A model generated the notes under the pieces. It saw nothing but the letters and a program-made list of their open reading frames with translations. It did not search any database and had not been told where the DNA came from. A stretch of 35,509 bases of DNA. It comes from JBIOUF01 sp044866695 (GTDB taxonomy: Bacteria; Actinomycetota; Actinomycetes; Propionibacteriales; Nocardioidaceae). Numbering within the stretch: position 1 is the stretch's first letter; every line of letters starts with the position of its first letter. A program made the position numbers and the translations under genes. Location of the stretch: assembly GCA_044866695.1 (NCBI GenBank), contig JBIOUF010000158.1, positions 1 to 35,509 of the forward strand, written 5' to 3'. Below are positions 26,465 through 33,050 of the stretch, piece after piece.

Positions 26465-26582
26465 CTGGCTGCCTCGCCCGCGCGGGCCGTCGGCACGAGA
26501 GGCTCCGGGGAGGGTCGGCACGTCGGCGCCGGCTGCGACCGGATGGGTCTCAGCGCGGACTCTCCCGCGCGGGTTCTGCGGC
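26465..26582 (-). ncRNA. Glycine riboswitch-like leader of gcvP (apparently single aptamer)
   Basis: Read on the minus strand, the leader has CGCGCGGGAGAGTCC (26560-26574), GGCGCCGACGTGCC and then CTCCCCGGAGCCTCTC (26499-26514). These line up with the GGGAGAG, GCCGAAGG and CUCCCCGGAAUCUCUC blocks of glycine riboswitches. The central GAAGGAGCAA is altered to GACGTGCCGA. A second full aptamer is not seen, though a further stem-rich stretch runs to about 26465. Position before gcvP supports glycine sensing; the divergent core keeps this uncertain. Confidence 0.7.
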
Positions 26583-26587
26583 GTCCC

Positions 26588-26593
26588 AGGCTA
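26588..26593 (-). promoter_or_regulatory. -10 element for the gcvP leader
   Basis: TAGCCT preceded by TG (an extended -10, TGTAGCCT on the minus strand) lies about 7 bp upstream of where the riboswitch-like leader begins. It would start a transcript near 26581, with about 180 nt of leader before gcvP. No good -35 is seen. Confidence 0.45.
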
Positions 26594-26607
26594 CACGCGG
26601 GGGCGGC

Positions 26608-26629
26608 CTGAGCCCGGAGCCAGGCTCAG
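26608..26629 (-). terminator. Inverted repeat at the end of the second merR gene
   Basis: CTGAGCC (26608-26614) and GGCTCAG (26623-26629) form a 7-bp stem with an 8-nt loop, overlapping the merR stop codon. It separates that gene from the gcvP promoter. There is no U-tract, so terminator function is uncertain. Confidence 0.35.
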
Positions 26630-27231
26630 CCGGTCAGCCGGGCGCGGCGGCGGGCGGCCAGCTCGTCGCCCTCGTGGTCGGGGAGGGAGGCCTTCTCGCT
26701 GGGCAGCTCCGACAGCGTGCCCTCGATCTCCCGCCACACCCCGCCGATGGCGATCCCGAAGACGCCCTGGCCACCTTGCAGCAGGTCGATCACCTCATGG
26801 TCCGACGTGCACTCGTAGACCGTCGCGCCGTCGCTCATCAACGTGACGTGGGTCAGGTCGTCGGTGCCTCGGGCCCGCAGGTGCTGCACCGCGGTGCGGA
26901 TCTGCTGCAGGGAGACCCCGGCGTCCAGGAGACGCTTGATCACCTTGAGCAGCAAGATGTCGCGGAAGCCGTAGAGCCGCTGGGTGCCCGAGCCGGTGGC
27001 CGCCCGGACGGTGGGCTCGACCAGGCCGGTCCTCGCCCAGTAGTCGAGCTGACGGTAGGTGATCCCGGCCGCCCGACAGGCGGTCGGCCCGCGGTAGCCC
27101 GCGTCGTCGGGAAGCGGCGAGACGTCGTCGTCGAAGAGCAGGCCCTGCTCCAACGCGTGCTCGGCCACCTCGCCCCGCTGGGTCGCGGCACCGGCCTGGG
27201 TCGAGGCCACCTCGTCGCCTGTGCCTGTCAA
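26626..27231 (-). CDS. MerR-family transcriptional regulator (Rv1830-like)
   Basis: A 201-aa regulator. A MerR winged helix-turn-helix spans about residues 45-115 (GYRGPTACRAAGITYRQLDYWARTGLVEPTVR, then RLYGFRDILLLKVIKRLLDAGVSLQQIR), followed by a small C-terminal domain without Cys ligands. By gene order it matches Rv1830 of M. tuberculosis, between a DUF151 gene and gcvP. A large inverted repeat at 27396-27426 lies 165 bp upstream and may be its operator. Confidence 0.93.
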   Translation of the reverse strand: MTGTGDEVASTQAGAATQRGEVAEHALEQGLLFDDDVSPLPDDAGYRGPTACRAAGITYRQLDYWARTGLVEPTVRAATGSGTQRLYGFRDILLLKVIKRLLDAGVSLQQIRTAVQHLRARGTDDLTHVTLMSDGATVYECTSDHEVIDLLQGGQGVFGIAIGGVWREIEGTLSELPSEKASLPDHEGDELAARRRARLTG

Positions 27232-27395
27232 CGCTGACCTCCGTCGTCTGCTCCGCTACCAGCAGGGCCCTGCCGACATGTCCCGCCGGCTCCGGGGCGG
27301 AGCACAACGGTGGAACTACACGTCACGTGGGCTCCACGGTAAGCCGCGGCCGCGGAGGGGTCAACGACGCGGGCTCGGGCGGTCCGGCGTGTCGC

Positions 27396-27426
27396 AACCT
27401 TCAACCTGCACTCGAGGTTGAAGGTT
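27396..27426. promoter_or_regulatory. 31-bp inverted repeat, candidate MerR operator
   Basis: Perfect 12-bp arms AACCTTCAACCT (27396-27407) and AGGTTGAAGGTT (27415-27426) flank 7 bp. It lies between the DUF151 stop (27437) and the second merR start (27231). The inner part matches a site at 29339-29361, with TCAACC and TCGAGGTTGA at the same spacing. There is no U-tract, so an operator is more likely than a terminator. Confidence 0.7.
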
Positions 27427-27436
27427 TACCCGGCCT

Positions 27437-27904
27437 TCAGTGTCGCTCGAAGTCCTCGGGGGTGACCGAGTCGAGGAACTCGCGGAACTTCTCCACCTCG
27501 TCCTCCTGCTCGTCGGGTACCTCCAGCCCGGCCTCGGCCAAGACGTCCTCCGAGCACAGGATGCGCGAGCCGGTGCGCAGCGCCAGCGCGATGGAGTCCG
27601 ACGGGCGCGCGGACACCTCCACGCCGGAGGCGAACACCAGCAGCGCGTAGAAGACGCCCTCCTTGACCTCGGTGATCCGCACCTCGGCCAGCGCGTTGCC
27701 CGTGGCCTGGATCAGGTCCCTCATCAGGTCGTGGGTCAGCGGGCGCGGCGGCACGACGCCCTGCTGGGCGAAGGCGATCGCGGTGGCCTCCACCGCCCCG
27801 ATCCAGATCGGCAGGTAGCGGTCGCCTTCGGACTCGCGCAGCAGGACGATCGGCTGGTTGGAGGGCATCTCCACCCGGACCCCGACGACGTCGACTTCGC
27901 GCAC
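27437..27904 (-). CDS. DUF151 bifunctional-nuclease-family protein (Rv1829-like)
   Basis: A 155-aa protein of the DUF151/bifunctional nuclease family: VDVVGVRVEMPSNQPIVLLRE, then YLPIWIGAVEATAIA and SARPSDSIALALRTG. The acidic C-terminus (EVPDEQEDEVEKFREFLDSVTPEDF) is usual for actinobacterial members. I prefer the GTG at 27904 because homologues begin near this residue and TACGCT sits 6 nt upstream, a leaderless pattern. An in-frame ATG at 27937 would add 11 residues. Its cellular role is not established. Confidence 0.92.
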   Translation of the reverse strand: MREVDVVGVRVEMPSNQPIVLLRESEGDRYLPIWIGAVEATAIAFAQQGVVPPRPLTHDLMRDLIQATGNALAEVRITEVKEGVFYALLVFASGVEVSARPSDSIALALRTGSRILCSEDVLAEAGLEVPDEQEDEVEKFREFLDSVTPEDFERH

Positions 27905-27960
27905 CTGGCCAGCGTACTCCGCGGGACCGACGGCCATCCCGCGCTCGCGCCCACGACGAC

Positions 27961-28707
27961 CTAGCGACCCTGGCGGAGGCGGGCCTTCACCAGCGCCGCG
28001 TGCAGCCGGACCGACAGCGCGGCGATCTGGCCCTGCACCTCCTCGGCACGGCCCTCCGCGCCCGCCTCCCGGCTGGCCCGGATCGGTGCGACGACCTGTT
28101 CCACCAGGCCCACCTCGCGGTCCACGGCGTTGCGGAACGGGCGCAGATGCCGTGGCTGCAGCCCGAACGCGGCCAGCTCGCCCGCGGTGGTGGCCACCAG
28201 CAAGGCGTCGCCGTCGTACGGCGCGCTGCCAGTCCGGGGCGTGACCAGGCCGAACTCCTCCAGCTGGGTGAGCAGCTCGTCGTCGATCTGCGCCGCCCGC
28301 AGCAGCTCCACCCGTGAGAGCCGCAGGCCGGCCGGGTCGCGACGGAACGCCTCCGGGGAGGGCGAGCCGTCCGGCGCCAGCGCGACACGGGGCACCCGGG
28401 GCCCGCCGGGCAGGTCCGGCGGCTCGAGTCCGCGGTCGAGCGCGTCGAGGTGCTCCTTGATCACGCGCAGCGGCAGGTAGTGGTCGCGTTGCAGGGTGAG
28501 GGCGTACCTGAGCCGGTCGACGTGCTCCTGGGTGTACTTCCGGTAGCCCGAGGCGGTCCGCTCGGGCTCGACCAGGCCTTCGGCCTCGTAGTAGCGCACC
28601 TTGCTGACCAGCAGGTCGGGGAAGTCCTCCTTGAGCTGGGCGAGCACCTCGCCGATGTTCATCCGCCGCCCCGCGGCGGCCGCGGCGGAACTCACCCTTC
28701 CGCTCAC
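27961..28707 (-). CDS. ftsR: MerR-family regulator, FtsR/Rv1828-like
   Basis: A 248-aa MerR protein. The helix-turn-helix begins at MNIGEVLAQLKEDFPDLLVSKVRYYEAEGLV (about residue 16) and ends with QRDHYLPLRVIKEHLDAL. A long C-terminal effector domain follows (RLSRVELLRAAQIDDELLTQLEEFGLV). Length and order next to a GarA-type FHA gene match M. tuberculosis Rv1828 and Corynebacterium FtsR, a regulator of ftsZ. The GTG start is at 28707; an internal ATG at 28662 is possible. Target genes here are inferred only. Confidence 0.92.
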   Translation of the reverse strand: MSGRVSSAAAAAGRRMNIGEVLAQLKEDFPDLLVSKVRYYEAEGLVEPERTASGYRKYTQEHVDRLRYALTLQRDHYLPLRVIKEHLDALDRGLEPPDLPGGPRVPRVALAPDGSPSPEAFRRDPAGLRLSRVELLRAAQIDDELLTQLEEFGLVTPRTGSAPYDGDALLVATTAGELAAFGLQPRHLRPFRNAVDREVGLVEQVVAPIRASREAGAEGRAEEVQGQIAALSVRLHAALVKARLRQGR

Positions 28708-28729
28708 CCTCCGTCCGCTCCCGTCCCGG

Positions 28730-29308
28730 TCACCGGGGCCGGCCCGCTCCGGCCTGGCTAGCGAAGTACACCAGCCGGTACTTGCCGATCTGCACCTCGT
28801 CGCCGCCCTGCAGGACCACCTCGTCGATGCGGTCCCGGTTGACGTAGGTGCCGTTCAGGCTGCCGACGTCGACGACGGCGTACCCCTCCCCACCGCGCCG
28901 GAACTCGGCGTGCCGGCGGGAGACCGTGACGTCGTCGAGGAAGATCGCGCTGTCGGGGTGCCGGCCGGCGGTCACCACGTCGGTGTCCAGCAGGAACCGG
29001 CTGCCCGCGCTCGGGCCGCGCTGCACCACGAGCAGGGCCGACCCCGCGGGCAGCGCGTCGACGGCGGCGGCGTCCTCCTCGTCCAGCGGCCGTTCGAGCG
29101 CGCGCTCGTCGGGGTGCTCGGACCGGGTCGGGCCGCCGAAGGTGATGGTGGCGGTCGTCTCGCCGTGCCGCTCCCCGACGACCGGTCGCTCCTCCGCCGC
29201 CGGCGCGCCGGCGCCGGGCTGCGGCTCGGTCACCAGCCGCGTGCCGCACTGGGAGCAGAACCGGGCCTCGGCCGGGTTCTCGTGCCCGCAGGAGGTGCAG
29301 AACGGCAT
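28730..29308 (-). CDS. garA: GarA/OdhI-like FHA protein with N-terminal zinc ribbon
   Basis: A 192-aa protein. A zinc ribbon (Cys4-Cys7, Cys18-Cys21) is followed by a linker holding the phospho-switch motif ETTA (Thr51, Thr52). An FHA domain spans about 92-182, with GRHPDS (Gly115-Arg116), SRRH (130-133) and LNGT (151-154). In M. tuberculosis GarA and C. glutamicum OdhI the unphosphorylated form inhibits 2-oxoglutarate dehydrogenase, and Ser/Thr kinase phosphorylation of this motif relieves it. The zinc ribbon is absent from those two proteins. The ATG is at 29308. Confidence 0.92.
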   Translation of the reverse strand: MPFCTSCGHENPAEARFCSQCGTRLVTEPQPGAGAPAAEERPVVGERHGETTATITFGGPTRSEHPDERALERPLDEEDAAAVDALPAGSALLVVQRGPSAGSRFLLDTDVVTAGRHPDSAIFLDDVTVSRRHAEFRRGGEGYAVVDVGSLNGTYVNRDRIDEVVLQGGDEVQIGKYRLVYFASQAGAGRPR

Positions 29309-29336
29309 CGCGGGCCTCCAGGTCGGAAGGGACGAC

Positions 29337-29375
29337 CCTCAACCAGTGGTCGAGGTTGACGGTTTCCTGGAAACC
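29337..29375. promoter_or_regulatory. Two adjacent palindromes upstream of garA
   Basis: In the gcvH-garA gap, a 19-bp near-palindrome (CCTCAACCA / TGGTCGAGG, 29337-29355) is followed by a perfect 15-bp one (GGTTTCC T GGAAACC, 29361-29375). Across the first runs TCAACC N9 GGTTGA, matching the inner part of the 27396-27426 repeat. The second could be a separate operator or a small hairpin after gcvH. Confidence 0.6.
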
Positions 29376-29385
29376 TACCAGCCGG

Positions 29386-29775
29386 CTACTCCAGCGTGGC
29401 CTGGTAGGCCGCGGCGTCCAGGAGTCCCTCCAGCTGGTCGGGGTCGGACGGGGCCAGGTCGAACAGCCAGCCTCCGGCGTAGGGGTCGGAGTTGACCAGT
29501 TCGGGGGTGGCGTCGAGCGCGTCGTTGCGGGCCACCACCGTGCCGGAGACCGGGGCGTAGATGTCGCTGACCGACTTGGTGGACTCCAGCTCGCCGACCG
29601 ACGCGCCGGCCGCCACGGTGTCCCCGACGTCGGGCAGCGAGGCGTAGACGATGTCGCCCAGGGCGTTCTGGGCGTAGTCGGTGATGCCCACCCGCACGGT
29701 GCCCTCGGTCTCGCCGGGGTCGCGGACCCACTCGTGCTCGGCGGTGTACTTCAGGTCGGCGGGGTACACGGGCAT
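29386..29775 (-). CDS. gcvH: Glycine cleavage system H protein
   Basis: A 129-aa lipoyl carrier protein. YTAEHEWVRD opens the fold, and the lipoylated lysine is Lys67 in ELESTKSVSDIYAP. It shuttles the aminomethyl intermediate between GcvP and GcvT. The ATG at 29775 has an AGGAGGAG site immediately upstream. It follows the first DUF881 gene by 51 bp and precedes garA, as in other actinobacteria. Confidence 0.98.
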   Translation of the reverse strand: MPVYPADLKYTAEHEWVRDPGETEGTVRVGITDYAQNALGDIVYASLPDVGDTVAAGASVGELESTKSVSDIYAPVSGTVVARNDALDATPELVNSDPYAGGWLFDLAPSDPDQLEGLLDAAAYQATLE

Positions 29776-29826
29776 CTCCTCCTGACGCCGACCGGTCCGA
29801 GGCGGCCGGGCGGCGAGGGCAGGCTA

Positions 29827-30735
29827 CTACTCCTCGGGGACCGGCTGCGCATACTCGGGGCCGGTCGTGTCGACGGTGCTGTCGATGTCGACCTCGCCGA
29901 CCCGGCGGACGTCGACCGTGCCGCCGACGCGCTCCACCTCGGTGGTGAAGCCGCCGGCGAAGTCCAGCCCCGACTCCAGCGTCTGCGGCGACCCGATCGC
30001 CTCGATGACGTACGGCGGCTCGACCAGGACCCCCCCGACGAGCAGGCCGCCACGCCCGTCGGCGATGCCGGTCTGGGCGACCACGCGCACGGTGTCGTTG
30101 ATCTCGATGGCCTCGGCACCGGCGTCGCGGAGCTCCTGGATGCCGCCCAGGATCTGGTCGGTGCCGACGCCCCCGCTGGGGTCTTGCACGGTGGCCCGGA
30201 TGCCGGGGCCGGTGGCGGGGACCGTGCCGGCCAGCACCCCGAGCGTGTCGGCCTGACGCTTGGCGACGTCGGTGGCCGCCCGGGAGGCGTCGGCGTCGTT
30301 CTGGAGTGCCTGTCGGGTGCGCTCCAGCTCGGCCAGCTCCGCCTCGACCCGGTCGATGGCGAGGGACTGGGTGTTGATCAGGGCGACCAGGTCCTGCTGG
30401 GAGGCCGTGGAGAAGGTGGCGTCCTGGTCGTGGGAACGGACCTGCACGGCCGCGGCGAAGCCGAGGGCGGCGAGCAGGACGGCCGCGGTGAGCTGGCCGC
30501 GAGACCACGGTCGTCGCAGCGCTCGCCCGAGCCGGTCGGCCCCGTGGTCGGCCCCGTGATCGGCCCCGTGGTCGGCGCCGCCGCCCTCGGCGGGCCCGCC
30601 CGCAGACGCGTCGGCCGACCCGTCGGCACGCCCGCCGGTCGGCCCTTGGGCCGAACGCTGGTCGGGGCCCTGGTCGGGGCCCTCGTCGGCCCCGTGGTCG
30701 GGGCCGTGGGCCGGATCGTCAGCGGTGTGGGGCAT
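29827..30735 (-). CDS. DUF881-family membrane protein with repeat-rich N-terminus
   Basis: A 302-aa DUF881 protein. A cytoplasmic N-terminal tail (1-78) is rich in His/Asp/Gly with GPDQ and GADH repeats. One membrane helix lies at about 81-99. A coiled coil (about 112-165) precedes the DUF881 domain (GTVPATGPGIRATVQDP, then AGAEAIEINDTVRV and PPYVIEAIGSP). The domain would lie outside the membrane. It forms a conserved trio with the small basic protein and a second DUF881 protein, as in Rv1823-Rv1825. The function is not established. Confidence 0.92.
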   Translation of the reverse strand: MPHTADDPAHGPDHGADEGPDQGPDQRSAQGPTGGRADGSADASAGGPAEGGGADHGADHGADHGADRLGRALRRPWSRGQLTAAVLLAALGFAAAVQVRSHDQDATFSTASQQDLVALINTQSLAIDRVEAELAELERTRQALQNDADASRAATDVAKRQADTLGVLAGTVPATGPGIRATVQDPSGGVGTDQILGGIQELRDAGAEAIEINDTVRVVAQTGIADGRGGLLVGGVLVEPPYVIEAIGSPQTLESGLDFAGGFTTEVERVGGTVDVRRVGEVDIDSTVDTTGPEYAQPVPEE

Positions 30736-30740
30736 GGCGG

Positions 30741-31073
30741 TCAGGCGTGGAAGAGGTGGCGCCGGATGGCGGCGACGTTGGAGAAGATCCGGATGCCGAG
30801 GACGACCACGACGCCGGTGGACAGCTGGGCGCCAACCCCCAGCTGGTCGCCGAGGTAGACGATCAGCGCGGCGATCAGCACGTTGGACAGGAACGAGACC
30901 ACGAACACCTTGTCGTCGAAGATGCCGTCGAGGAAGGCGCGCAGCGCGCCGAAGACGGCGTCGAGCGCGGCCACGACCGCGATCGGCAGGTACGGCTCCA
31001 TCCAGGGCGGCACGTCGGGCTGCAGGAGCAGGCCCAGCGCCACGCCGAGCACCAGCCCGAGCGCCGCGATCAT
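30741..31073 (-). CDS. sbp: Small basic protein, DUF1290 (Sbp-like) membrane protein
   Basis: A 110-aa integral membrane protein of the DUF1290/small-basic-protein family, with three hydrophobic helices (IAALGLVLGVALGLLL, YLPIAVVAALDAVFGAL, FLSNVLIAALIVYLG). LDGIFDDKVFVVSFLSN is the conserved core. The ATG overlaps the preceding DUF881 stop by 4 bp, and the next DUF881 gene follows 5 nt later. A complex of the three is likely from this coupling. No biochemical role is known to me. Confidence 0.95.
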   Translation of the reverse strand: MIAALGLVLGVALGLLLQPDVPPWMEPYLPIAVVAALDAVFGALRAFLDGIFDDKVFVVSFLSNVLIAALIVYLGDQLGVGAQLSTGVVVVLGIRIFSNVAAIRRHLFHA

Positions 31074-31951
31074 GGCTCCCCCCGCTCCTGGCCGGTCCGC
31101 TGGTTGGCGTAGCGCAGGGACGGCGTCGGCGCCCCCGGCACGGTCACGGACTGCTCGCTGGTCATGTCGAAGCGCAGCCCGAACACTGCCTCTACATCCA
31201 ACCAGTAGGTGCCACCGGCGGAGTCCACGAACCGCGCGGGGAGCGTGTCGGGGTTCCCGATCGCGAGGACGACGTACGGCCGGCGCAGGGAGGTGAAGTT
31301 CACCGTGATCGCCTCTCCGGCCTGCCGGATGGCGGTGAGCGAGGTGATGCGCCGCGCGTTCACCGAGACCGCCTCGGCGCCGGCCACCCAGAGGCCGTTG
31401 ACCAGCCGTTGCAGGTCCTTGTCCGACACCTGGCCCTGCTCGTCGGTCGCCTCGGGGTTGTCGTCCACCACCACCTGGATCCCCGGCCCGCGCACCGCGA
31501 CGGTGCCCGCGACGGCGCCGAGCTCGGTGATCTCGTCGCGGACCCGGGCCAGCTCGAGGGAGGCCTCGACCGACTCGGCCCTCGCCCCGGCCACCTCCGA
31601 GCGGAGCTGCACGACCTCGCGGCGGGCCTGCTCGAGCTCCTCGCGCTGGTCGACCACCTGATCGACCAGGGCCTCGCGGCTGCTGGAGCGCTCGGAGGCG
31701 GTGCGGGCGGTCTGCGCCGCCGCCGTCGCCAGGAGGAGTCCGAACACCGCCAGCACCAGCATGGTGGTCCGACGGCGGGAACGGCTGGGCGCGGCGCCGG
31801 ACCGGTGTGCGCTGGCGGTGGCGTAGTCGTCGTCGAGGGGATGGGCGGCGATGTGGTCGAGCAGGCCCATGGTCACCCCGGAGGGGGCGGGCCGGGTCGG
31901 GCCGCGGCGAGCCGACGGCGCGCCGGGCCTCGGAGCCGGGTCAGCCGCCAT
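31070..31951 (-). CDS. DUF881-family membrane protein
   Basis: A 293-aa DUF881 protein. It has a short N-terminal region with LLDHIAAHPLDDDYA, a membrane helix at about 62-80, a coiled coil at about 88-145, and then the DUF881 domain (GTVAVRGPGIQVVVDDNPEA, GAEAVSVNARRITSLTAIR, RPYVVLAIGNPDTL). The ATG at 31951 overlaps the end of the phosphatidyltransferase gene by 11 bp; a later ATG (VTMGLLDH) is possible. It is a paralogue of the DUF881 gene two positions downstream. Confidence 0.93.
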   Translation of the reverse strand: MAADPAPRPGAPSARRGPTRPAPSGVTMGLLDHIAAHPLDDDYATASAHRSGAAPSRSRRRTTMLVLAVFGLLLATAAAQTARTASERSSSREALVDQVVDQREELEQARREVVQLRSEVAGARAESVEASLELARVRDEITELGAVAGTVAVRGPGIQVVVDDNPEATDEQGQVSDKDLQRLVNGLWVAGAEAVSVNARRITSLTAIRQAGEAITVNFTSLRRPYVVLAIGNPDTLPARFVDSAGGTYWLDVEAVFGLRFDMTSEQSVTVPGAPTPSLRYANQRTGQERGEP

Positions 31952-32561
31952 CGAGTGCGGGTGCCGTTCGAGGACCGGCCATCAGCCGGCGTACCTGCCA
32001 GGCGTAGAGCAGCCCGGCCCACCAGTACAGCGCCGTACCCCAGATCGCGAACGCCCAGCCGAACACCGTCGCCAGCGTTGCGAGGACCCCCTCGCCGTCG
32101 CCGAGCAGCAGCAGCGGGAACGCGTAGAGGAGCGCGGCGGTGGCGGCCTTGCCCAGGTAGTGCACGGGCAGCGCGGTGTGGCCGCGGCGGCGCAGGAACG
32201 GCACCAGCCCCCACAGGAGGACGTCGCGAGCCGGTAGCAGCACGGCGAGCCAGACCGGGATGATGCCGCGCAGCGCGAGGCCGACGACGGTGGACAGGAT
32301 GTAGAGCCGGTCGGCGACCGGGTCCAGGATCTCGCCGAGCCGCGAGGTCTGCCCGAGCCGGCGCGCGAGGTAGCCGTCGAGGTAGTCGGTGACTCCGGAC
32401 AGCATCAGGACGACCAGGGCCCAGCCGTCCGCCTCGGGGCCCAGCACCAGCCACAGGAACAGGGGGACGCCGGCCAGACGCAGGATGCTCAGGACGTTCG
32501 GGACGGTGAGGATGCGGGTGGACCGGGGGGTCGCCCGGGCCTCGCCGTCCACCTGAAGCAC
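31941..32561 (-). CDS. CDP-alcohol phosphatidyltransferase (PgsA2-like)
   Basis: A 206-aa membrane enzyme. The full CDP-alcohol phosphotransferase motif is present in DYLDGYLARRLGQTSRLGEI followed by LDPVADRL, fitting DGx2ARx8Gx3Dx3D. It joins a CDP-activated lipid to an alcohol head group. The exact alcohol cannot be read from sequence. By order it corresponds to Rv1822 (pgsA2). The start is a GTG at 32561, with an in-frame GTG at 32552 as alternative. Confidence 0.93.
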   Translation of the reverse strand: MLQVDGEARATPRSTRILTVPNVLSILRLAGVPLFLWLVLGPEADGWALVVLMLSGVTDYLDGYLARRLGQTSRLGEILDPVADRLYILSTVVGLALRGIIPVWLAVLLPARDVLLWGLVPFLRRRGHTALPVHYLGKAATAALLYAFPLLLLGDGEGVLATLATVFGWAFAIWGTALYWWAGLLYAWQVRRLMAGPRTAPALDGG

Positions 32562-32648
32562 CTGCCCTCGAGCCGCTCTGCACCGCGTCCGTCGCGGCCA
32601 CCCTACCGAGCGGACGGGGCGCGACCGGGGCCCTCGGAAGCGGAGCCG

Positions 32649-32810
32649 TCAGGCGGCGGACCAGCGTGCGCCGGGCCGGGCGGGCGCCTCGTGGCGGCGG
32701 GCGCCGCAGCGCGTGCAGGTGTCGCCTGCGCAGATGTCCAGCTCCTGTCCGCACCCGCACACCGCGACGTGGTGCAGGTCCGAGCGGACCAGAGTCGCCT
32801 CGATCGTCAC
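32649..32810 (-). CDS. Small Cys-rich protein, hypothetical
   Basis: A possible 53-aa protein with Cys18, Cys20, Cys27, Cys32 and Cys35 (VCGCGQELDICAGDTCTRCG), suggesting a compact metal-binding knuckle. The start is uncertain: the GTG at 32810 gives this form, and an in-frame ATG at 32879 would give 76 aa. It sits alone between the phosphatidyltransferase gene and ldh. I do not recognise the family. The clustered cysteines are the only sign that it is real. Confidence 0.45.
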   Translation of the reverse strand: MTIEATLVRSDLHHVAVCGCGQELDICAGDTCTRCGARRHEAPARPGARWSAA

Positions 32811-33050
32811 CGCCCCCACGCGCCTTTCTGCCTCTCGCCTGTTGCTCTCACCTGTATGACGTACCGACCTGCCGTTCATGACGGGCTCATCGGCGTCGCC
32901 TGTGTTCGGAACAGCGTGCTCTCGTGCTGCTTGTTCCCGTTCGTCCTCTACTGATGAGTGTCACAGCGCCGCGCTGATACCGCAGGACTTCGGCGAGGAC
33001 ACGCCGGGGGGCTTGCGAGGGGACGGCGGGCGTGGAGAACAATCGGGCCC

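Noticed and set aside
26404..26480. Second glycine aptamer next to gcvP
   Set aside because: No second GGGAGAG or CUCUC block at the right spacing; only GC-rich stems are seen.
27396..27426. Rho-independent terminator after the DUF151 gene
   Set aside because: The stem is long but no U-run follows in either direction, and a similar inner motif occurs upstream of garA, which favours an operator.
32958..33050. Longer ldh start at 32958
   Set aside because: The added 31 residues are Arg-rich and unlike LDH N-termini; the ATG at 33051 directly precedes the Rossmann strand.
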